Translations under genes and position numbers: made by a program | In this document: positions 28,815 to 37,750 of the stretch, piece after piece | How positions within the stretch are numbered: position 1 is the first letter of the stretch | How the letters are laid out: every line of letters begins with the position of its first letter | Assembly (NCBI RefSeq): GCF_014489555.1 | Contig: NZ_CP060785.1 | Span: forward strand, 117,768 to 181,767 | DNA length: 64,000 bases | DNA from: Hymenobacter qilianensis | Lineage (GTDB): Bacteria; Bacteroidota; Bacteroidia; Cytophagales; Hymenobacteraceae | Direction: 5' to 3' | Notes under the pieces: model-generated | The model's database searches: none | Told to the model about the DNA's origin: nothing | Seen by the model: the letters and a program-made list of their open reading frames with translations, nothing else

Positions 28815-29556
28815 CTGCTCTCAGCCGGTTACCCCGGCGTCTGGAGGCCCTAATGAACAGCTGGGCAACACAACCCACGCCGGCCAGCCCCACGCCGGTG
28901 CAGGTGTCAGGAAAAAGGCTTTCCTGGTGCGTTTTCTCGGGCGGCACGGCCCGGTCATCCTTGCCGGCAAGGAACAGGACGGGATAGGTCGCTTTTTCCA
29001 GCACCGCCCGCCGGTCCGGGCGCTGCGCCATGGCCTGTAGGCTCCCCAGCGCGACGGGCAGGGGCACGGCCCCGGCCAAGCCTTGCAGTAGGGCCACGTG
29101 GTGGGTCAATGATTCGCGGTGGGTGGGCGAGAGCTGGGGCTGGATAAACTCGGCCGCGAAGGCCGCCATACCGTGCTCTTCCATGAAGGTGCGGTTGCGC
29201 AAGCGTCGCTCCATGTCCTCTTCGCTGTCAGGCAAGGCCGAGGAGTGAAACAAGCCCAACCCAGCCACCAAGCCCGGATACTGCTCGGCAAAGGCCAGGG
29301 CCACGTACCCGCCCATGCTATGGCCGATGAGCCCGCCCCGCCCCACCCCGGCCGCGGCTAGCGTGGCCCGCAGGGCGTCGGCAGCCGCTTCGAGGCTGTA
29401 ATCGGTAGCCTGATCTGTGGGACCGACGTAGCCGGGCAGGGCGGGCGTGAGCACCGGATAGTCGGCGAAGGCGTCGCCGAGGAAGTCAGGCCAGATGGCC
29501 GGGCTTTCGAGGAAGCCATGCAGCAAGACCAGGGCGGGCAGGGTAGTAGCGGGCAT
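28815..29556 (-). CDS. Alpha/beta-fold hydrolase, altered C-terminus
   Basis: An alpha/beta-hydrolase with LVLLHGFLESPAIWPDFL (oxyanion HGF), the nucleophile elbow IGHSMGGYVALAFAEQYP and the acid-bearing LFLAGKDDRAVPPEKT. The C-terminal block that should read LAGVGH with the catalytic His reads LAGVGCVAQLF instead. The frame then runs on to 28498 through text with no homology, over the opposite-strand gene. The end given here is therefore approximate. Either further errors hide the true end or the enzyme has lost its histidine. The substrate is unknown. Confidence 0.65.
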
Positions 29557-29729
29557 AGACCCCGCAGTACGCAGCTAGCTAGGCGCGCGTTGACGAGCGG
29601 GAGGATAACCGCCCTAACCAGTCCCCAAAGATTGCCTATTAGGAAGCGATGGGAAAGTGGGGCTTCCCTTTTCCAAGCCTCGGTGAACCTAGCGCCGTCT
29701 CCTGCGTACCTAGTCGCTTTCCTACCGTT

Positions 29730-30934
29730 ATGAAAGAAGCGTATCTGGTGGATGGCATCCGCACCCCCATTGGCAACTTCGGGGCTCGCTGGCCCTAGTG
29801 CGGGCCGATGATATGGCCGCCTTGGTCATCCAAGAACTGTTGCGCCGCAATCCGCAGGTAGACCCGGCTGGCATTGCCGACGTGCTGCTGGGCTGCGCCA
29901 ACCAAGCCGGCGAGGATAACCGCAACGTGGCTCGCATGGCCCTGCTGCTGGCCGGCCTGCCCGCGTCGGTGCCAGGTGAGACGATCAATCGCCTCTGCGC
30001 CTCGGGCCTGTCGGCTGCTATGGCGGCGGCCCGCGCCCTGCAGTGTGGTGATGGAGACTTGTTCGTGGCCGGGGGCGTGGAAAACATGACCCGGGGCCCG
30101 CTGGTGATCTCCAAGGCCAGCACCGCCTTTGGCCGCGACGCCCAGCTGGCGGATTCCAGCTTCGGCTGGCGCTTCATCAACCCCCGACTAGAAGCCATGT
30201 ACGGGGTGGATGCCATGGGTGAAACGGCCGAAAACCTGGCGGAGCGCGACCGCATCAGCCGGGAAGACCAGGATGCGTTTGCCTACGCCTCGCACCAACG
30301 CGCCGCCCGCGCCCGCGACTCGGGGCGCTTCGCCGAGGAAATCGTCCCCGTACCCCTGCCCCAGCGCAAAGGCGAGCCGCGGCTGTTCGAGCACGACGAG
30401 TTTATTAAAGCCCATACCACCCTAGAAGGGCTAGCCACGCTGCGGCCCGCCTTTCGCTCGAACGGGACGGTGACGGCGGGCAACTCCTCGGGCTTGAACG
30501 ACGGGGCCGCAGCGTTGCTGCTGGCCTCCGAAGCCGGCCTGAAGGAGCATCAGCTGACGCCCCGCGCCCGCATCGTATCCATGGGCGTGGCCGGCGTGGA
30601 GCCCCGCTTGATGGGCATCGGCCCGGTGCCCGCTTCCCAGCTGGCGCTGAAGAAGGCCGGTTTGACGCTCGACCAGATGGAGCTGATTGAGTTCAATGAG
30701 GCCTTTGCCGCCCAAGGCTTGGCCTGCCTGCGCGCGTTGGGCATGGAGGGCGATGACCCGCGCGTAAACCCCAATGGGGGGGCCATTTCGCTGGGGCACC
30801 CACTGGGCATGAGTGGGGCCCGCCTGCTGAATACGGCCGCGCTGGAGCTGCACCGGCAGCAGAAGCGCTATGCGCTGGTCACCATGTGCGTAGGGGTCGG
30901 ACAGGGCTATGCTGTGGTCCTAGAGCGCGTATAA
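29730..30934 (+). CDS. Acetyl-CoA C-acyltransferase (thiolase), one frameshift
   Basis: A thiolase of about 401 residues that would cleave 3-oxoacyl-CoA (beta-oxidation or aromatic degradation) or condense acetyl-CoA. The start at 29730 gives MKEAYLVDGIRTPIGNFGG, with one G restored near 29784. The nucleophilic Cys is in NRLCASGLSA, the acid/base His in ISLGHPLGMSGAR and the second Cys in CVGVGQG. NEAFAAQ is also present. The closest match by pattern is PaaJ/FadA-type 3-oxoacyl-CoA thiolases. No other beta-oxidation genes lie beside it. Confidence 0.9.
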
Positions 30935-31259
30935 ACCAGGGGCTGTGATCTGGCCCCCGACATCATCCGAGATCAGTACCCGGGCCAAAAGCGGTGGTAG
31001 CCGCCGAAGAGGACATTTCAGGCTGGGTTCATCGGGCCCCTACTTGACGTAGGCTAGTATACCCAGCGAGTTCCGCGGGTAGGACAATTCAGAAGACTAG
31101 GCTACGATAGAATGGCCTGTTTTTAGGGTCTGATACGACCCGCATATCGGATCTCATAGAGCCGTTTTACAATTTATAGAAGGTCGTTTTGTAGTAAGTA
31201 AAAAGCTTCTTGATTACGCGCCGCTTACGTTTTCCAGCTATTCCTTCATTGCTCATCCT
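30935..31259. other. Intergenic, nothing recognised
   Basis: 325 bp that become AT-rich toward the DUF1259 gene, fitting a promoter. No repeat or coding pattern was found. Confidence 0.5.
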
Positions 31260-32288
31260 ATGTCAGATTTTCGTTTTTCCCGCCGTGATTGGCTTAAAAC
31301 CACCGCCCTGGCCACCACGCCCCTGCTGCTTGGTCCTTTGCCCTCCTTCACCGGAGCCGCTGCCCCGGGCAAAACCCCGCCGCTGAGCGCCGCCAGTATT
31401 GCCGCCGTCGAGGCCGCGATGGGCAAGAAAGGGGCTTACGTGGAGGCACAGGCTACGCACAGCACCCCGTTGCCGCGCAACGACTTAAAAGTGACCATCA
31501 AAGGGGAGCCGGTGCCCATTGCCTTTGGCTTCGGCGGGTGGGTGGCCATCAAGCACACGCTGGACGGTAAGTCCGCGATGCTCATGAGCGACACGGTGCT
31601 GCTGCAGGAAGAAGTCAATCCGCTCATGTCGGCCGCGCTGGCCCAGGGGCTGGAAATTGGGGCCGTGCACAACCACTTCTTTTACGAAGAGCCGCGCATC
31701 TTTTACATGCACATCCACGGCATGGGCGCCCCCGCCGAGCTGGCCCGGAAGTTTGCCGCCGCTCTCGCAGACTCCAAGCTGCTGCCGGCCAACCAGCCCA
31801 AGCCCAGCGGCGGCACCCCGGCCGCGCCGGCGGGCAACAACGCCACGCCCAGCGCCGCCGCGCCCACCGGCAAGGAGTTGTTTGATATTCCCGCGCTTGA
31901 TAAGGTGGTGCAGTACCAGGGCACGGTGAACGGCCCGACCTACAAGTACACCGTGGGCCGGGCCGACCTGCAATCGGTCATGATGGGCACCGAGATGACC
32001 GCCGCCATGGGCCTGAACTCGTGGGCCGCGTTCGCCGGCAAACAAGCCGACGCGCAGATTGCCGGTGACATTGCCATGCTGGAGCACGAAGTAAATCCGG
32101 TGATAAAGGCCCTGCGGGCGCACAATTTGGAGGTCGTGGCCGTGCACAACCACATGCTGTTTGACCAGCCGCGCATGATGTTCCTGCACTACTACGGCCG
32201 AGGGCCCGCTGCGCAGTTGGCCACTGGCTTCCGCGCCGCGCTCGACCAATTGGGCAAGGGCAAAAGGGGCATGCAGATGAAGCACTAA
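31260..32288 (+). CDS. Tat-exported duplicated DUF1259 protein
   Basis: An intact 342-residue protein with a twin-arginine signal (FRFSRRDWLKTTALATTPLL), so it should be exported folded. It contains two DUF1259 domains (about residues 50-175 and 215-335), each ending with the same block: GAVHNHFFYEEPRIFYMHIH in the first and VAVHNHMLFDQPRMMFLHYY in the second. A Pro/Ala/Gly linker joins them. The paired His-rich motifs (HNH, HxH) suggest metal binding. The family's function is not established. Confidence 0.85.
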   Translation: MSDFRFSRRDWLKTTALATTPLLLGPLPSFTGAAAPGKTPPLSAASIAAVEAAMGKKGAYVEAQATHSTPLPRNDLKVTIKGEPVPIAFGFGGWVAIKHTLDGKSAMLMSDTVLLQEEVNPLMSAALAQGLEIGAVHNHFFYEEPRIFYMHIHGMGAPAELARKFAAALADSKLLPANQPKPSGGTPAAPAGNNATPSAAAPTGKELFDIPALDKVVQYQGTVNGPTYKYTVGRADLQSVMMGTEMTAAMGLNSWAAFAGKQADAQIAGDIAMLEHEVNPVIKALRAHNLEVVAVHNHMLFDQPRMMFLHYYGRGPAAQLATGFRAALDQLGKGKRGMQMKH

Positions 32289-32344
32289 GGCGCTGTGGAA
32301 TCGACCCTGATTTTTAGGGGCCTTGACCGGAAAAATGCTACTGC

Positions 32345-32614
32345 TACGCAAGGGGCGGGGGGATGCACGCCGTGGAAGTTGATCCAGCGGCCATCGGGCA
32401 GGCGCAGGCGCGTGTGCAGCGAGGGTACGGCGGGGTGCTCCAGGTACGCCACGCGGTTCGCCGGGCTCGCCGCCGCGGCCGGCCGGGCGTCGGGTACTGT
32501 CTTTGGGCCGAGCGCCGTGTAGGGCAGCAGAAAGGAAGCCTGCAGGGCGAACCCGACGCCGGTACCCAGCAGTGCCCAGGCACCTTGTGAACCAACTCGG
32601 AAACGAAGGCCCAT
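32345..32614 (-). pseudogene. Internally deleted endonuclease/exonuclease/phosphatase-family membrane protein
   Basis: The frame reads WALLGTGVGFALQASFLLPY, the membrane-anchored start typical of secreted EEP-domain proteins, then jumps after VPDARPAAAASPANRV straight to YLEHPAVPSLHTRLRLPDGR and WINFHGVHPPAP, which belongs to the middle of the catalytic domain. About 100 residues between are gone, and so is the rest of the catalytic domain. It is a non-functional remnant. Confidence 0.6.
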
Positions 32615-32786
32615 GGTGTGGCATCCGCCTGCGCCCGCTTGAATACGGGCAGCGCAAGGGCAATGGAATCACCTTAATCTATCCTGACATAAGGCCGCTG
32701 AACCCCTACTAGTGGTATACAATCGTATTGAGAACTCCGTACTTTGAAAGCCCTTCTCGCTGTATTACTTCTCGTTCGCTGCCGCT

Positions 32787-33904
32787 GTGATTCAGCCACC
32801 AGATAAACCCGCTCCCCCTTACTTTCCGGCGTTAACTGGCTTGCGCGCCGTGGCCGCATGGCTGGTGTTTTTTCACCACTTCAACCCCTTTCCGGAGTCG
32901 AGTATTGCCTGGCGGCTGGCGCGCGAGTGGCACACGGGGGTAGCCTTATTCTTTGTACTCAGCGGCCTATTGATTTGCCTGCGCTATATCGACCAGGTTG
33001 AGCTAAGCACATCATGGGGAAACAGTACCTGCGCAACCGCGTGGCCCGCATCTACCCGATGTACTTCCTGCTTACTTGTTTCACGTTGGCCATCCTGGAA
33101 CTGAGGCCGGCTTACGACTTAATGGGCGTATGGGAAACCTATATGTTAACGGACAAATGGCTGGTTTTTCTATTGAATGTCACGTTTTTACGGGGCTTTT
33201 TTGACTTTTTCAAGTTTACGGGCATTGTGCAAGGGTGGACGCTGACGGTGGAAGAATGCTTCTATTTTGCGGCGCCCTTTATGCTATTAGGACTGCGCGG
33301 AAAATCAGTTAAGCTATTGCTTTACGCGGTGCTCATACTGTCCCTAGGTACCGTCCTTGTATGCTATGCGCCCCACCCTTACGGCTTTTTTGATTCCTTC
33401 ACGTTCCTCTTCACCATTACCTTTTTCGGCCGCTGCTGTGAATTTCTGGCAGGTATGGGATTGGCGCTCCTCATTCTGAACCGTTTCAAGGCAATGCGGG
33501 CAGGTGCCTTTTACACCTGGACAGGGCTGGCCTGGATTATTGCCGTCATGGGAGCTATGGCCTGGATAAACGACCCCTTGGTGCCGGAAGAGGAGATGAA
33601 TGTGCCACTCCTCATATTTTTAAATATCATCGTGATCCTACCGGGCATCTGTGCCCTGTACTTTGGATTGATCCGGGAGCAAAGTGGCTTACGCTGGTTG
33701 CTGGAAACCAAGCTGTTTAACCTACTTGGCAGAGCCTCCTATACCTTCTATCTCGTGCATATGGGCGTGCTAAGTCGGTTTCTTGATTTGCATGTTACGA
33801 AACATAGCCTACTCAAATTTGGGATAACGAATCTGATTGCTATTCTGCTGTTCAAGGCCGTAGAAGAGCCTGCCCATCGGTTTTTGAGTAGGCGTCACGC
33901 ATAA
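32787..33904 (+). CDS. Acyltransferase 3 family protein (one frameshift)
   Basis: A second OafA-like membrane acyltransferase of about 373 residues, starting with GTG at 32787. The signature LTGLRAVAAWLVFFHHFNPF holds the catalytic His; ALFFVLSGLLICLRY and VQGWTLTVEECFYFAAPFML follow. About ten helices are visible, ending with the basic tail FLSRRHA. The frame breaks near 33017 (GGGG before AAA) and is repaired by one G. It has lower GC than the 22051-23145 homologue and is only distantly related to it. The acceptor is unknown. Confidence 0.85.
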
Positions 33905-34130
33905 CAACGCCGGTCTACGGTGCCGTACTTAAGTGTTTACAGGACCTTAGTTCCATGATCCTATGAGCACGGAAATTAGCCGGGTGCGAACCTGGCGAAT
34001 CCCCCGAAAGAATTGCGTACATGAGGCCGCTCCTAGCGAGCAAAAGCTGCTTATCATCGCAGGACAACGAGTCGCTCTCAGGGCATTGAAACGGAAGGGA
34101 CCCTAAACTTGATGCTGTCCGAGAAGGTCT

Positions 34131-34282
34131 GTGGCTGTGGCAAAAGGCTGGCAGCAGGATGAAACCAGGATGAATGAGCCTCCACCCGCGGCCCACGAGG
34201 GTCGCTGCTGGGGGCCTTTTAGCCGGTTATCGTCACCGACGCGACCCCGTAGAATTATGACGGAGAGTTTTGCCACAGCCAC
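34131..34282. mobile_element. MITE-like element, copy A (152 bp)
   Basis: Bounded by perfect 15-bp terminal inverted repeats, GTGGCTGTGGCAAAA and its complement TTTTGCCACAGCCAC. It encodes nothing. Its interior aligns with the reverse complement of 45751-45903 (shared GCCCACGAGGG, GCTGCT and CTTTTAG segments). No target duplication is obvious. Family and mobilising transposase are unknown. Confidence 0.8.
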
Positions 34283-34325
34283 GTCGGTTATGTCAAGCAG
34301 TAGTTTATCGAGTGCCAACGACTAG

Positions 34326-34796
34326 TCAGTCAAATACTGCTAAATCTCGCTGCCGAGTGAGGTTGGGGCGGCCCGCGTAGTGATCCCGAATCCGTTCTTC
34401 GACCTGCGCAGGAGCCCATACGGCACTCCGCTCCTAGCCTTGGCACTCGTGTTTGAGAGCGGGGGTGATGGTACCCGTCAGCGGCTCGTAGAGGCTAAAC
34501 CGATCTGGCTGCAGGCCGTCTTGCATAAACTTTAAGGGATGGGGCAGCAGGGCGGGCACCAACGGAGCCTTCCCGATCTTAACCCAGCGCCGGGAGCTGA
34601 TGGCCTCGTTAGAGACCGCGACGATAAACAGGAAAGGGCGATTAATCACCGCTTCGACGCTCTCGATACGTTGGCTGGCCTGAAAGTCGTAGATCCCATA
34701 ATCGGCTCCTGCTAAGATGCGGCCGTAGGCATACTGTCCATCTTTCAAATCAATCTCGATAACCGCATCTACGGTTCGTTGAGGACTTCTTATACT
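34326..34796 (-). pseudogene. Imm26-family immunity protein remnant (no start codon, one in-frame TAG)
   Basis: The frame reads SPQRTVDAVIEIDLKDGQYA, YGRILAGADYGIYDF, NRPFLFIVAVSNEA and RRWVKIGKAPL. This is the layout of Imm26 immunity proteins, which neutralise toxins in polymorphic-toxin or contact-dependent systems. No ATG, GTG or TTG is available at the expected N-terminus, where a dispersed repeat (34806) begins. At 34434 a TAG replaces one codon, after which the frame carries on as ERSAVWAPAQVEERIRDHYA and stops at 34326. No toxin gene is nearby, so this is an orphan in decay. Confidence 0.6.
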
Positions 34797-34805
34797 ATGT
34801 TAGTG

Positions 34806-34830
34806 GTCGTATAAGGGCCATTATGACAAG
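34806..34830. repeat. Dispersed 25-bp repeat, copy B
   Basis: GTCGTATAAGGG then CCATTATGACAAG. It matches 26310-26334 at 22 of 25 positions. It starts 10 bp upstream of the point where the Imm26 frame is lost, consistent with an IS or rearrangement end. Confidence 0.5.
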
Positions 34831-35378
34831 CAACTAATATCCAGAACCAAAGAGAAACAATGGCGTTCCCTGACTGCCCCTAAAAGCCTGTTTGCCCAGG
34901 CCCGGGAAAGCACCTGGTTTCGCGTTTGCGAAACGCATCCCTGTGGGGCATTTTGCAAACGCGGAATCGTAGACGAGCTTCCTACACTCGCCCGGTCCGG
35001 CCGCGGCCCGCGGGCACCTAGTACTGGATAGCTGCCAGGAGTCACCGGAAGGAGGGGTTGCCGGCTTTCCCCCGGCGGGCCGCTCGCTACCAGCAAGGGC
35101 GGCGTAACCGCTTTGACTTAGCCCCTCCTGGCCAGAGTTCGGATGCAAGTCGCCGTCGCGGGCGCTGTAGGGCCCCCCACAGGATGGTATAGCCGGGGGC
35201 AAGCTTTTTCCCTGAGCTCAGGAAAGCTGACAAACGTCATCCGATGAGGTGAGAGTTGTCAGCTTCAGGGCAGCAGCCAGGCCCCATGTTTGTACCAGCC
35301 TCTTCCCCTGCCCTGTTGCAGTGCGAACTCCCGAGGAGAACTACGGCTACTCCTCTGGCTTCTTTCCCCTGCTTGCCC
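34831..35378. other. Intergenic with competing hairpins
   Basis: No supported gene. GTTTCGC/GCGAAAC (34917-34934, 4-nt loop) and CGCGTTTGC/GCAAACGCG (34921-34929 with 34955-34963) share sequence and so exclude each other. This is the layout of a two-state RNA, though it could be chance. Confidence 0.35.
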
Positions 35379-35690
35379 ATGAATCTAGAGTTACAACGCC
35401 GCCTGGCGGAAACTGCCCAGCAGTGGCAAGCGCTGTCGCGGTCCATTTCCTCGGCGGAGAAAACAATCTTTGACGCGCTGCACGACGGTTTTTTCACCTC
35501 TTACGGCCCTAACTTCATGGCCCACGTCTACCGCTCGGCCATCGAGCAGGTACTACAAAACATTCCCGATACGGAGCGGGACAAGCTCCTGGCCGCTTTT
35601 CAACACGCCCTGGACACGGCTATTACCAAGCACGCCTACGCGCTGCCCACGGCCGCTAATTGCTTCGCCTGCCGCTCCCCAAAGCCGTAG
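35379..35690 (+). CDS. Hypothetical helical protein
   Basis: A 103-residue protein from the ATG at 35379 (MNLELQRRLAETAQQWQALS) with strongly helical, amphipathic text (ISSAEKTIFDALHDGFF, FMAHVYRSAIEQVLQNIPDT, LLAAFQHALDTAITKHA). It ends CFACRSPKP. No family is recognised. Codon use and helix pattern support a real gene. Confidence 0.55.
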   Translation: MNLELQRRLAETAQQWQALSRSISSAEKTIFDALHDGFFTSYGPNFMAHVYRSAIEQVLQNIPDTERDKLLAAFQHALDTAITKHAYALPTAANCFACRSPKP

Positions 35691-36001
35691 CCCCTACTTG
35701 CCGGTCGATGCTGGTTGTACCTCTTTACTAGGTGGCGACGCACCGGCTTAACAGGCCCTGCTGGCGTCGCCCTGCCAGGAGCCTCACCTACGCACAAGAA
35801 CCAGGCATCGCCTCCTGCCCGAGGGGCCCATCGACAACTCTGGGTGCGCGGGCCCCGCAACTAGCGGCCGTCCTAGCTCCCTTCGCCACGAGCCAGCACC
35901 CCGCCCAGCAGCCGGAGCGACTCGCTAGTGCCCGCTGCGCTACCTTCTAGCTCGCGGAAGGAAGCTACTACCAGTCCTGCCGGAACCGCCCCCGGGCTCC
36001 C
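35691..36001. other. Intergenic, nothing recognised
   Basis: 311 bp between convergent genes with no clear coding pattern or hairpin. Confidence 0.45.
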
Positions 36002-37042
36002 CTACGGACGGGTAAGGATGACCTTCAACGCTTTTTCGCGGGCCGCGTGCTCAAACGTATCGTAGGCCTGCTCTATGTCATCCAAGGCGAAATGGTGGGT
36101 AATGAGCTGGGCGGCGTTGACCTGGCCGGAAGCGACGGTTTTCAGGAGCAGCGGCGTCGTGGTCGTATCGACCAGGCGGGTGGTGATAGTGATGTTGCGC
36201 GACCAGAGCGTTTCCAGGTGCAACGCCACGCTTTTGCCGTGTACGCCCACGTTGGCAATCCGGCCACCGGGCGCAATCACGGCCGCGCATAGCTCAAAGG
36301 TGGCGGGAATGCCGACCGCTTCCACCGCCACGTCGGCGCCCCGGTTTTCCGTCAGCGCGAACACCTGCTGGACCGCGTCCTGCTGCTGACTGTTAATGGT
36401 ATGGGTCGCGCCCAGAGCCCGGGCTACGTGCAGGCGGTTGTCGTCCACGTCCACCATGATCAGGACAGCCGGCGTATAAAACTGGGCCGTGAGTAGGACG
36501 GCCAACCCAATGGGCCCGGCCCCTACGATAACGACCGCATCCCCGGGCTGCACCTGCCCGTTGAGCACGCCGCACTCCAAGCCCGTGGGCAGAATGTCGC
36601 TCAGCATGACCACGGCATCCTCATCCACCTGGTCCGGGATGGCATACAGGCTGGTGTCCGCAAAGGGAATGCGCACATACTCCGCTTGGGTGCCGTCAAT
36701 CAGGTGGCCCAGGAGCCAGCCGCCCAGCTCACAGTGGGAGTACATGCCCTTGCGGCAGGACACGCACTTACCGCAGGAGGAGATGCAGGAAATCAGGACT
36801 CGATCGCCCACCTGGAACGTGGTCACCGCGGCGCCTATTTCCTCGATGATGCCGATGCCCTCGTGGCCCAGGATGCGACCGGGGGTTACCTCGGGCACAT
36901 CCCCTTTAAGAATATGCAAATCGGTGCCGCAAATGGTGGTTTTGTGCATGCGCACAATCGCATCGGTGGGCTGCTGCATCGTGGGCCGGGGCTTTTCTTC
37001 CCAGGCTTTCTTGCCCGCACCGTGATATACTAAGGCTTTCAT
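36002..37042 (-). CDS. Zinc-dependent alcohol dehydrogenase
   Basis: An intact 346-residue medium-chain dehydrogenase starting MKALVYHGAGKKAWEEKPRP at 37042. Catalytic zinc ligands are in ICGTDLHI (Cys) and LGHEGIGIIEEIG (His-Glu). The structural zinc site is CISSCGKCVSCRKGMYSHC. The Rossmann motif is VIVGAGPIGLAVLL. It matches the Bacteroidota/proteobacterial group that oxidises 2-propanol and other alcohols with NAD(P). It is probably transcribed alone; a hairpin lies 73 bp upstream of its start. Confidence 0.9.
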   Translation of the reverse strand: MKALVYHGAGKKAWEEKPRPTMQQPTDAIVRMHKTTICGTDLHILKGDVPEVTPGRILGHEGIGIIEEIGAAVTTFQVGDRVLISCISSCGKCVSCRKGMYSHCELGGWLLGHLIDGTQAEYVRIPFADTSLYAIPDQVDEDAVVMLSDILPTGLECGVLNGQVQPGDAVVIVGAGPIGLAVLLTAQFYTPAVLIMVDVDDNRLHVARALGATHTINSQQQDAVQQVFALTENRGADVAVEAVGIPATFELCAAVIAPGGRIANVGVHGKSVALHLETLWSRNITITTRLVDTTTTPLLLKTVASGQVNAAQLITHHFALDDIEQAYDTFEHAAREKALKVILTRP

Positions 37043-37114
37043 ACGCAATTACGAAGAGATGAACCACCCCGGCTGGAGGCGCGGCGGTGGGAGCCCCAAA
37101 GCTAGGGCAGTCTA

Positions 37115-37150
37115 CCCCCGGCAGCATGACAGATGTCATGCTGCCGGGGG
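37115..37150. terminator. 16-bp perfect hairpin upstream of the alcohol dehydrogenase
   Basis: The arms CCCCCGGCAGCATGAC (37115-37130) and GTCATGCTGCCGGGGG (37135-37150) are exact complements with a 4-nt loop. On the plus strand ATTTT follows. No plus-strand gene ends just before it, so it may be a shared terminator for minus-strand traffic or a regulatory palindrome. Confidence 0.5.
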
Positions 37151-37314
37151 ATTTTCATCAGGGTTTCGCGAGCCGGCCCGGCGGAACTTGCCTTTCCCTT
37201 CTTCGCCCCGCCCCCGCCCGCATCCCCGCAAGCTACCCCTTGGTACCTGCGTAGCAGGGCGCGAAAGGGGCGCCGACATTTTTTTTTCCTGTCCTTCCCC
37301 TGATTTTCCCCTGT

Positions 37315-37428
37315 ATGGAACCTGCCTCCCCTGCGGACCGCGACACCGCCCCGCGTGATACGCGCATCATTTCCGTGTTTATGACCGCCCTGGTGGTGCT
37401 GGCCGCCTTGGTCTTGTGGCTGCGGTAA
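37315..37428 (+). CDS. 37-residue single-pass membrane protein
   Basis: The ATG at 37315 opens a 37-residue protein: an acidic/polar head (MEPASPADRDTAPRDTR) and one transmembrane helix (IISVFMTALVVLAALVLWLR) ending at the stop at 37426. Short proteins of this build are common in Hymenobacter-type genomes. No function is known. It lies between the alcohol dehydrogenase and the histidine kinase cluster. Confidence 0.5.
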   Translation: MEPASPADRDTAPRDTRIISVFMTALVVLAALVLWLR

Positions 37429-37531
37429 ACCTGCCTTTTCCTCCCTGGTTACGTATTCGCCTTGGCTAAGTCCTGACCCCGGTCGCCACCGAGCGGTCGC
37501 CTTCGTATGAGCCCTCACGGCGGGCACCGCT

Positions 37532-37750
37532 TTGTCCCCGGGCCTCGAAGAGCGGACGTTGTTGGCTCGCTTCATCCCAGGAACGGTGGACCTGGACGAG
37601 GTGCGGCGCCGGTTGGATGCCCCCCGCGAAATCGGGCAAGCGCCGGCGTCCTGGGTAGAAGAGGTGTCGGACGTCCCGCCAGAGCCAGTGGCCTCGTCGG
37701 AGTCGTCGGAGTCTAAGAGGCTACTAGGCGGGTCCTCATCCGCTCGATGA
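37532..37750 (+). CDS. Possible small acidic protein converging on the histidine kinase
   Basis: An open frame reading SPGLEERTLLARFIPGTVDL, DEVRRRLDAPREIGQ and EEVSDVPPEPVASSES looks protein-like. It would start with TTG at 37532, or with the ATG at 37507 after a one-base repair. It ends at 37750, overlapping the reconstructed end of the opposite-strand kinase by 15 bp. Moderately uncertain. Confidence 0.4.
   Translation: MSPGLEERTLLARFIPGTVDLDEVRRRLDAPREIGQAPASWVEEVSDVPPEPVASSESSESKRLLGGSSSAR

Noticed and set aside
31485..32672. 395-residue minus-strand frame
   Set aside because: Opposite the intact DUF1259 gene, with no recognisable domain. The real minus-strand content here is only the EEP remnant at 32345-32614.
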